64,000 nucleotides of DNA, taken from Budvicia aquatica DSM 5075 = ATCC 35567 (GTDB lineage: Bacteria; Pseudomonadota; Gammaproteobacteria; Enterobacterales; Enterobacteriaceae). The translations under genes and the position numbers were made by a program. The notes beneath the pieces are model-generated. The model did no database searches. It was not told the origin of the DNA and was given only the letters and a program-made list of their open reading frames with translations. Position 1 is the first letter of the stretch, and each line of letters starts with the position of its first letter. Shown piece by piece: positions 57,450 through 64,000 of the stretch. Location: NCBI RefSeq assembly GCF_000427805.1, contig NZ_KE386585.1, positions 1 to 64,000 of the forward strand, read 5' to 3'.

Positions 57450-57812
57450 TTAAATCGATTCTACCGAAGCTTCGACATCCATAACCTTACGTCGAGCCAG
57501 AGCAAGATTACTCTCTCTTTTATCAAGCACCAGATAGATAAAAACAGATTCAACTTTCTGCAAAGGGCGTAAAATATGGTATTGTTTTTCCAATGTAATA
57601 AGAATATCTTCAATGGTCTCATTCAAACCAAGTAACTTAATTGTCTTAAGTTTTGCTTTCAATACATCAGTATTTCCCGCGGCAGCAATCTCAATATCAA
57701 TACCTGAGCCAACATGACCAAGAATCATGCCATTACGTGTATCAACGACGGCGGCGCATACTGAACCATCAAGTTCCATTAAATTATCAAGTGCATCACT
57801 TAATTTACTCAT
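57450..57812 (-). CDS. Roadblock/LC7 family protein of tad locus 2 (first)
   Basis: 120 residues from the ATG at 57812, which has AGGAG six bases upstream. It is a single Roadblock-like domain (CAAVVDTRNGMILGHVGSGIDIEIA, KLKTIKLLGLNETIEDILITLEKQYHILRPL, FIYLVLDKRESNLALARRKVMDVEAS). It is clearly homologous to the N-terminal half of the Roadblock-CZB protein at 51573-52310, so one arose from the other by duplication and fusion. It is the first gene after tadD, 36 bp upstream of the GTPase. Confidence 0.82.
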   Translation of the reverse strand: MSKLSDALDNLMELDGSVCAAVVDTRNGMILGHVGSGIDIEIAAAGNTDVLKAKLKTIKLLGLNETIEDILITLEKQYHILRPLQKVESVFIYLVLDKRESNLALARRKVMDVEASVESI

Positions 57813-57852
57813 AAACAACTCCTACTCAGGTTTAAACTATGCCTTATCAGGC

Positions 57853-59103
57853 TTAAAAAATAATATCTAATACTAGTCGATTATTAGATATGGATGAATT
57901 TGGTAAGGTATTGACTTTAACTTGCTTTACAAGCCTCTTGGCGCTAAACGTTAATAATAAATCATTTCCTTGTTCTTCAATTGAGATAGAATTTAACGTT
58001 TTAGTATATTTCTTAATATTCTTAATCAGATCGTCTGTCTTATTATTTTTTTTCATATTCCGAATAACGATCTGAACGTGGTTATCACGTCCTCCAGAAA
58101 GCTTACTACCATTAATAACTGATGATGAGATGAAAACCAGACGAACAAATTTTCCATGATCGCCGATGACAACATTATCAATCTCTCCGCTAGATTTAGA
58201 TCCAGCTACAACTGACTCTGAATCAGATGAAGTTATACTAATCGATTTTACATTATCCTTAATAACGACCGTTTTTTTAGTCTCTGGCAAAAGTACTTTT
58301 TCTGGTTTAGTTACATTGACTAAAGGCGTTTTATCTTTTTCTGAATCTGACTCTTTCGCAATTGGTGAAATATCGGTCTTCACCATCGGCTCAGGTATTT
58401 TTGAACTCACACTATCTAAATCTGCAATCAACTGTTGCGCAGAGTTTTCAATATTATTTTGCCTAATCAGCATTTCTGCCGTTGGGTAATCATTCAACTT
58501 AACCAGCGTAAAAATTAAGTTGTGTACAATTTGTGGTGAAGTATAACCTCGCGAATACAGTGGCATTAGGTATGAGTTGGCAAGATTATAATCTTTTTCG
58601 ATAATAGCGATCATTGCCAGATTGTTATTTACAATCTCCTCGGCAACAAATAAATTTCTCGCACTTTCAAAATAATATTTAGCATTTTCCATATCACCCA
58701 CTTGTGCCAATATTACCCCCTTTAGATTGTATGCCACCCCCATTTTAGGATTTAGCTTCAAAGCATCATCTATTTGTTTTAATGCAATTTCGTTATGACC
58801 AAGTGCGCTATTATTCTGCGCAGATAATAATAATGACTTATCCGTTGGTGAGTTATTGATCAGTTCTTTCAGGCAATTTTGTGATGATTCATAATCATCA
58901 ATTTTATTATAGACTTCACATAACTTAAATCGAACCTCTGGCGTATCACTTTTACTCAGTTGTTCTCTATAAAATGAAATAAGCCCTTTATAATTATTTA
59001 CCTTGGTTAAGATAAATTCACGCTCTTTATTATCCAGATCGTTTTTGGAACTACATCCGAGTAAACATATAGCCACAATAACCAGAGTAATTAATTTCCC
59101 CAT
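57853..59103 (-). CDS. tadD: Tad locus 2 TadD-like TPR lipoprotein with C-terminal extension
   Basis: 416 residues. Lipobox LLGC puts the lipidated Cys at residue 16. TPR repeats follow to about residue 240 (KQIDDALKLNPKMGVAYNLKGVILAQVGDMENAKYYFESARNLF), matching TadD of locus 1. After a Ser/Lys-rich linker comes a domain of about 110 residues absent from locus 1 (IDNVVIGDHGKFVRLVFISSS ... NDLLLTFSAKRL ... NNRLVLDIIF). Its beta-strand pattern resembles AMIN-type domains that bind peptidoglycan or secretins; this likeness is tentative. It overlaps tadC by 13 bases. Confidence 0.82.
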   Translation of the reverse strand: MGKLITLVIVAICLLGCSSKNDLDNKEREFILTKVNNYKGLISFYREQLSKSDTPEVRFKLCEVYNKIDDYESSQNCLKELINNSPTDKSLLLSAQNNSALGHNEIALKQIDDALKLNPKMGVAYNLKGVILAQVGDMENAKYYFESARNLFVAEEIVNNNLAMIAIIEKDYNLANSYLMPLYSRGYTSPQIVHNLIFTLVKLNDYPTAEMLIRQNNIENSAQQLIADLDSVSSKIPEPMVKTDISPIAKESDSEKDKTPLVNVTKPEKVLLPETKKTVVIKDNVKSISITSSDSESVVAGSKSSGEIDNVVIGDHGKFVRLVFISSSVINGSKLSGGRDNHVQIVIRNMKKNNKTDDLIKNIKKYTKTLNSISIEEQGNDLLLTFSAKRLVKQVKVNTLPNSSISNNRLVLDIIF

Positions 59104-59933
59104 ATTGACATCATCCTAATAAATCCCGGACCTGCAACAATTGCCAGGATTGGAAACATAATAAAAAGAATCATAGGTGCAGCCATTTTGGCAGATAAAC
59201 TAGCCACCTTCTCTTCTACGGCAAGGAGTTGCATTTCACGCATCTCCTTGGTTAGCTCAACCAAAACTGGCGCAATCGACGAGCCATAAGTAATACTTTG
59301 CTGGAGAGTTGTACAAAACATACGAACTTCAGCGCTCGGAACTTCTTCATATAACTGTTCAAGCGCACTGGAAATGCCACTAACTTCAATTTTAATAGCC
59401 GTTCTCTCCAATAAACTCGCAATATCACTGTTGATAAAGACGATATTCTTGGATATATAAATCAGCGCATTCTCTATTGTCATACCGGACTGAACACATA
59501 TTGCCATAATATCAATAACATAAGGCAAATCGACATTCACTTTTCGGGTTTTACTTTTCATTATTATTCCCTTGATTCTTGGTGGTACGAGAATCATCAG
59601 GACCAGAACAGCACCAATTGCAATAGCCTGGGTATCTTTACCCATTGTGACGATACCTAAAGCACCTAATAGAAAAATGATAAGTGCAATAACAATAACA
59701 ATACAAAACTTAAGTAACGTATTGGAATCTAGGTACTCAAAAAAGGATACAGATTTACTTGTCTTCCGGTATATTTTTTCAATACTGGACACAACCTCTT
59801 CGCTATTAATAGTATCTTTATCCTTTCGGTCTAATATTTCTGATATTCTTCTTTTTGGTTTATTTCTTATAAGATAAAGAAAGCCAAAAAAGAACGCCGA
59901 CACTATTAAAAAATAAATGACAAATAATGACAT
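59091..59933 (-). CDS. tadC: Tad locus 2 inner-membrane platform protein TadC
   Basis: 280 residues from the ATG at 59933, which has GGGAA before it; the frame opens five codons earlier without a ribosome site. The T2SSF block IDIMAICVQSGMTIENALIYISKN ... EVRMFCTTLQQSITYGSSIAPVLVEL parallels that of locus 1 TadC. It has an N-terminal helix, a central pair and a C-terminal helix. Confidence 0.9.
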   Translation of the reverse strand: MSLFVIYFLIVSAFFFGFLYLIRNKPKRRISEILDRKDKDTINSEEVVSSIEKIYRKTSKSVSFFEYLDSNTLLKFCIVIVIALIIFLLGALGIVTMGKDTQAIAIGAVLVLMILVPPRIKGIIMKSKTRKVNVDLPYVIDIMAICVQSGMTIENALIYISKNIVFINSDIASLLERTAIKIEVSGISSALEQLYEEVPSAEVRMFCTTLQQSITYGSSIAPVLVELTKEMREMQLLAVEEKVASLSAKMAAPMILFIMFPILAIVAGPGFIRMMSIWGN

Positions 59934-59974
59934 AGTAATTTCCCACATACTATTAAAACTGATTTATTATATTT

Positions 59975-60880
59975 TTAAACTGCTTTATTCATCATATTCC
60001 ATATAATAGCCAAGCCTAAACATACACTGCCAACAGCATAATAAAGGATATACTGCCCAGTCTCAGTATTGATCAAAATATCAAAATTTTCCGGACTTAA
60101 AAAATTCATAATAAAAATGAAGCCAACTGGTATTAATGCCAATACCTTTACTGACATCCTTGCCTCAGATGTCATAGCAAACTTTTTTCTATCCATAATT
60201 TTTGCATCTGAAATCTGTTTAGCCAGCCGTGACATAACATCTCTGACTTGCCCACCACCATTAATATTAATCATCACGGCCAGAATAAAAAAATAGTATT
60301 CACGATAAGGTAATCTTTGATAGGAATCCAACAAAACGGAACGAGCATCTTCGCCAATACTAAGTCGTCTTGATATTATTTTCAGCTCTGGACCAACCAC
60401 GGTTCCACGCAATTTATTACCACACTGAGTGATACCATTAACGATAGAATTCCCTGAGCTTAACGAGCTATTAATAATATTGAGTGCTTCAGAAAATTCG
60501 GATTCAAATAAAGCGCGTATTTTCTTTTGGCTTATTCTATAGTGAATATAAGTTAGCATGACCAGTAACACAATACTAGCAATAATAATGTTTAACTTGA
60601 AATACATTACATCTATATATATCCCTGTTAAAAACAAACCACAATATATAACTACATCTTTTGGTTTAGTTCTTCTATATATAGACTTAACGCTCCTAAT
60701 ATCACCCGTCAGTAAAATTTTTAATTTGTCGAAAAAATGAGTTTTCCAATTATCTTTTCGGCCAACAGCGGTTAGTCGAATCTCTCCGCTATTAATTCTT
60801 TTAACTTTCTTAAAGTAAACCAATACGGTAAGAAAGTTTATAGCCCCCAATATAATCAATATGAAAAAAAGGATAGTCAT
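59975..60880 (-). CDS. tadB: Tad locus 2 inner-membrane platform protein TadB
   Basis: 301-residue T2SSF protein (EALNIINSSLSSGNSIVNGI, KIISRRLSIGEDARSVL, RLPYREYYFFILAVMININGGGQV), counterpart of 5839-6759. Its ATG overlaps the tadA stop (ATGA). Partner TadC follows after 41 bp. Confidence 0.91.
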   Translation of the reverse strand: MTILFFILIILGAINFLTVLVYFKKVKRINSGEIRLTAVGRKDNWKTHFFDKLKILLTGDIRSVKSIYRRTKPKDVVIYCGLFLTGIYIDVMYFKLNIIIASIVLLVMLTYIHYRISQKKIRALFESEFSEALNIINSSLSSGNSIVNGITQCGNKLRGTVVGPELKIISRRLSIGEDARSVLLDSYQRLPYREYYFFILAVMININGGGQVRDVMSRLAKQISDAKIMDRKKFAMTSEARMSVKVLALIPVGFIFIMNFLSPENFDILINTETGQYILYYAVGSVCLGLAIIWNMMNKAV

Positions 60881-62166
60881 ATAATTTCGCTCCCGAACAA
60901 TTCGTTCAGCGCATCAGTCATGCCATAGATCACACCTTGACGATAGACGACTGAACGCTTTAACAGACCATTAAACTTATAGTTTCCCTGAATTTTTCCA
61001 TCCCGATCTCGCTGCGAAGATGTCTCAAAAGTAAAAATATCCTGAATGATAATATTTTCGCCTTCCATCCCCATGACTTCAGAAACATTCATGACCTTTC
61101 TTGAGCCATCTGGCATACGCGATACCTGAATGATCAAATGAATTGCTGATGAGATATTTCTTCTTATTGCCATCAAAGGCAGCGATGCGCTAGCCATCAT
61201 CACCATACTTTCTAACCGGGCAATAGCATCTCTTGGAGAATTCGCGTGAAGCGTAGACATTGAACCATCGTGACCCGTGTTCATTGCCTGCAACATTTCA
61301 AATGCTTCTTCACCGCGACACTCTCCAACAATTATCCGGTCAGGGCGCATACGTAATGAGTTAATCACCAATGACCGCATCGGGATCATCCCCTGCTGCT
61401 CAGCACCGGCCATACGTGTTTCCATCCGCACAACATGGGGCTTTATCAGCCTTAGCTCTGCAGCATCTTCCAATGTGATGATACGTTCAGTTTCACCAAT
61501 ATATTGCGATAACGCATTCAATAGCGTGGTTTTTCCTGAACCAGTCCCCCCCGAAATGATAATGTTGACTTTACAGCTGGCAGCAATAACCAAAAAATTG
61601 GCCATCATCTCATCCATACTTCCGTAGTTGATAAGATCGCCCAGCGTCTTCTTGCCCTTACCAAATTTACGGATAGAAATCGAGGTACCGTCCAGAGTGA
61701 TCGGGGCAATCACCACATTCAGCCGGCTACCGTCCGGTAAACGAGCGTCAACAAGAGGCTGTGAGTCATCAACACGGCGACCAACTTTGGAGACCAATCG
61801 CCTTGCAATTTCCGTTAATTGTTGATTATTAAGAAAAAAAGTATCTGTTTTTTCTAGCAACCCTCTCCGCTCAACGAAAATTTGTTCTGGTCCGTTGACC
61901 AGAATATCGCTGATGGTATCGTCCTCCATAAGATCGCGTAATGGACCATAGCCGGAAATTTCATCAGAAATAAGCTTGATAAGCTCCAACCTAAGCTGCG
62001 TAGATAAATATTGACCTATTTCAGTAGATACGCGCTGCAGGACATCACTTATCTCAAGTTCAAGCGCTGCTCTATCGTCTTTTATAGCATCAACGCGATC
62101 CAGGTCTAACTTCTTAAGAATATTTTCTCTGAAAACTCGCAGTAATGATAATTCATTCGGTCCCAT
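60877..62166 (-). CDS. tadA: Tad locus 2 assembly ATPase TadA/CpaF
   Basis: 429 residues with all ATPase motifs: Walker A ISGGTGSGKTTLLNAL, Asp box IITLEDAAELRLIKPHVVRME, Walker B MRPDRIIVGECRGEEAFEML and His box GHDGSMSTLHANSPRDA. It is the most conserved protein shared by the two tad loci. The first 120 residues and the C-terminal end differ most. A 248-bp gap with a tadZ-tail remnant lies upstream. Confidence 0.96.
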   Translation of the reverse strand: MGPNELSLLRVFRENILKKLDLDRVDAIKDDRAALELEISDVLQRVSTEIGQYLSTQLRLELIKLISDEISGYGPLRDLMEDDTISDILVNGPEQIFVERRGLLEKTDTFFLNNQQLTEIARRLVSKVGRRVDDSQPLVDARLPDGSRLNVVIAPITLDGTSISIRKFGKGKKTLGDLINYGSMDEMMANFLVIAASCKVNIIISGGTGSGKTTLLNALSQYIGETERIITLEDAAELRLIKPHVVRMETRMAGAEQQGMIPMRSLVINSLRMRPDRIIVGECRGEEAFEMLQAMNTGHDGSMSTLHANSPRDAIARLESMVMMASASLPLMAIRRNISSAIHLIIQVSRMPDGSRKVMNVSEVMGMEGENIIIQDIFTFETSSQRDRDGKIQGNYKFNGLLKRSVVYRQGVIYGMTDALNELFGSEII

Positions 62167-62182
62167 TTATGCTCCACAGCTG

Positions 62183-62276
62183 TTATTTATTACTAAATAA
62201 CTTTATTTTATTTAACATACTAAATTCTTTTGCACTTGGTTTAAGATCGTCTTTATCACAACCGGGACTGTTACTG
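62183..62276 (-). pseudogene. Second, vestigial copy of the tadZ 3' end
   Basis: In the gap between tadZ and tadA the minus strand reads CDKDDLKPSAKEFSMLNKI then KLFSNK-stop. This parallels the real TadZ C-terminus (RDKEDSKENTN...LNKI then NIFSKK-stop) at 62415-62510. The DNA matches too, for example TTACTAAATA and CTTTATC in register. The fragment is about 30 codons, in frame to its stop, with no start. It looks like a scar of duplication, replacement or recombination with a related tad locus. Confidence 0.7.
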
Positions 62277-62414
62277 TAAGACAATGGATAATATGAGAAA
62301 ATGTGCAATATCTTATTATTTAAATACATGATAATTTCGCATTAATTATATAATTAATGTGTTCTGATATATTTCAATTGAAATATTCATTGCTATTATC
62401 ATCTATATCTATAC

Positions 62415-63566
62415 TTATTTTTTACTAAATATATTTATCTTATTTAAAAAACCACTCAATATATTTGTATTTTCTTTAGAATCTTCTTTATCGCGACCTA
62501 GAACTGTTGCAGCAAGATGCTGAAGAATTTGAGTAAACGGATCATTTTCTTTTCTCACTTGAAAATGTGGCAATATCACATTAATTTCGCAACCAAGATA
62601 TTCAGAAATGTCTTCATTAGAAAATTTATTGCGATTATCACCCGGGTTATACTCATTTATGCATAACACTATCTTACGCATGAACGAATCCGTTTTTTGC
62701 CTTTCAAAGCGTATATATTCATCCATAATCCGCTTAGCCGTTCTGAAAGATGAGAAGTTACGGCCGATAATCAATACTATGGTGTTCGAATGATTAAAAA
62801 TCGACTCCAAATTCTCTGTTGAAATTGCAGTCGCATTATGATCAAAAAGCGCAATATTAAACTGGTTAAATACAGGATCCGTATAGTTAAACATCTCATT
62901 ATTCGATTCAAACTTCATAAATCTGTTATCGGTAATTTTCTGAACTTTACTGTCCGACGAATCAAGCTTATGTCCGGTGATCAGATCAAAATCGCGGCTT
63001 CCGGTCGCACCTTGTACCAATAAGCAAGGTACACTCGTATATTTATTCAATGAAGACAAAATACCACTACTTACGGTGGTCGTCCCACATCCACCTTTGC
63101 ATCCCAGAATACTTATTCTCAACGTCGATCTATCTGTTGAATGAACTAAAGCCTTCACGACAATATCCGGCAGCTCATTGAGTTGAGTGTCAATATATAA
63201 ATACCTGCCGCCTGACTTTTCTAATGATTTAGCAAATGCAATAGAATCGGTATTACCAACAAGCACATAATATACATCATAGGGAACAATTAGCGATGTA
63301 ACATCGTTAATAGCATTAATATCCTTTTCATCCTCAATATCCAGTATCATCCAGCCGGCATCTTTTGTACTCGCATCATCCAGATATTCATTGAGAGATA
63401 CTTTTTTTTGCACCACGTTATTTACATTGTGCATTTTAAGAATATTTTTAATATCCGTTTGTACTTTTTGATTACGGGAAATAAGGACAACCTTACTCCG
63501 GTCTAATATAATACGATTACCGTCATCTTTGTTGTCAGTTTCAGCTGATGTGCTAAATAATCTCAT
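62415..63566 (-). CDS. tadZ: Tad locus 2 localisation protein TadZ/CpaE
   Basis: 383 residues: a receiver-like N-terminal part (about 25-140) and a ParA/MinD-like part beginning near residue 150 with ISILGCKGGCGTTTVSSGIL. The P-loop lysine is replaced by Thr (KGGCGTTT), as it is by Asn in locus 1, so this is also an atypical ATPase. The two proteins share the pattern LLVQGA(G/T)GSxDxDLI. It follows rcpA by ten bases; no rcpB-like gene lies between them here. Confidence 0.86.
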   Translation of the reverse strand: MRLFSTSAETDNKDDGNRIILDRSKVVLISRNQKVQTDIKNILKMHNVNNVVQKKVSLNEYLDDASTKDAGWMILDIEDEKDINAINDVTSLIVPYDVYYVLVGNTDSIAFAKSLEKSGGRYLYIDTQLNELPDIVVKALVHSTDRSTLRISILGCKGGCGTTTVSSGILSSLNKYTSVPCLLVQGATGSRDFDLITGHKLDSSDSKVQKITDNRFMKFESNNEMFNYTDPVFNQFNIALFDHNATAISTENLESIFNHSNTIVLIIGRNFSSFRTAKRIMDEYIRFERQKTDSFMRKIVLCINEYNPGDNRNKFSNEDISEYLGCEINVILPHFQVRKENDPFTQILQHLAATVLGRDKEDSKENTNILSGFLNKINIFSKK

Positions 63567-63576
63567 TGCTTATCCC

Positions 63577-64000
63577 CTATTTAGCAAAGCCAACCTGATC
63601 AAGAAATTCCACGGTATCATCGTTTAAACGATTATTACGCGTTTTCTCATCAACACCGACATTGAAAAAAATCTTTGAAGATGACGTTTTCTTAAAGCTT
63701 GGTAACGCAATTCTTTCACCTGAAGATGTAGGCTTAACCAGATTGACTGTCGCAAAAACGACCAGTTCTGTTTTACTACGTTCGGAACCTGCTCTTCTAC
63801 CTAATGCCCCTAGAATAGGAATATCACCAATAAAAGGAACTTTAGTCAGCGTTTCCAGATCTGATTCATTCAACAGACCACCAATTGCAAAACTATCTCC
63901 GTCACCTAGTTCAATAGTAGAATTTGACTTACGGGTTCTTAGCGTAGGGATCTGGTATGTATTATAGGCGTATGTCCCCGTCACGCTGCTGACTTCATTC
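63577..64000 (-). CDS. rcpA: Tad locus 2 secretin RcpA/CpaC, C-terminal part (cut by right edge)
   Basis: The frame is open to the right edge, so the gene begins outside the window. The visible 140 residues are the end of a secretin domain (LRTRKSNSTIELGDGDSFAIGGLLNESD, KVPFIGDIPILGALGRRAGSERSKTELVVFATVNLVKP), strongly like the locus 1 RcpA end. The next genes outward should be rcpC and flp if the order follows locus 1. Confidence 0.93.
   Translation of the reverse strand, partial: NEVSSVTGTYAYNTYQIPTLRTRKSNSTIELGDGDSFAIGGLLNESDLETLTKVPFIGDIPILGALGRRAGSERSKTELVVFATVNLVKPTSSGERIALPSFKKTSSSKIFFNVGVDEKTRNNRLNDDTVEFLDQVGFAK

Overview
The window is chromosomal DNA of an enterobacterium (Enterobacterales). 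The core blocks fabB-mnmC-yfcL-epmC-yfcA-mepA-aroC-prmB-smrB-sixA, yfcZ-fadL-mlaA, an argW-type tRNA, ccmABCDEFGHI, decR-mdlA-mdlB and glnK-amtB all resemble Escherichia coli proteins closely. The presence of two tad loci and the mosaic gene order suggest a deep-branching family such as Budviciaceae; that family assignment is a guess.

Layout. 0-0.5 kb: the 3' end of a transposase gene. 0.5-2.6 kb: glnK-amtB with a sigma-54 promoter and an NtrC-type site. 2.7-3.1 kb: two tandem Asr-like small periplasmic proteins. 4.0-20.6 kb: tad locus 1. It comprises flp-tadV-rcpC-rcpA-rcpB-tadZABCD on the minus strand, a MocR-type regulator, and tadE-tadF plus two TadG-like proteins on the plus strand. Both TadG-like proteins carry an RCC1-type beta-propeller instead of a vWA domain. 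This locus lies exactly between mdlB and glnK, which are neighbours in E. coli. 20.7-26.0 kb: mdlAB, decR and a divergent PLP-dependent lyase. 26.1-41.0 kb: rhtA, then the fabB-to-mlaA block. This block has no fadJ-fadI, has two extra small genes after smrB, and has a 120/126-bp tandem repeat array before smrB. 41.1-48.1 kb: a complete, translationally coupled ccm (System I cytochrome c maturation) operon. 48.35 kb: tRNA-Arg(CCU), followed by a frameshifted integrase remnant, a Rob-like AraC regulator and an IS1 InsA-like zinc-ribbon protein. 51.5-64 kb: tad locus 2, minus strand, running off the right edge.

Tad locus 2 is the most unusual part. Between tadD and tadV it holds a small GTPase of the Cvn4/COG2229 type flanked by two Roadblock/LC7 proteins, plus an unrecognised 150-residue protein. 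A third Roadblock protein, fused to a CZB zinc-binding domain, follows tadG. The arrangement suggests that a GTPase switch of the MglA/MglB or Streptomyces conservon kind controls the position or activity of a Tad pilus machine, possibly with zinc or redox input. That role is inferred from domains and neighbourhood only.

How the genes work together. In each tad locus TadA powers the inner-membrane TadB/TadC platform, TadZ localises the machine, RcpA forms the outer-membrane secretin, TadV processes prepilins, and TadE/F/G act as minor pilins or tip proteins. The only major pilin (Flp) gene in the window is in locus 1. FabR and FadR sites in front of fabB, and a FadR-like site in front of fadL, link fatty-acid synthesis and uptake to the usual enterobacterial circuits.
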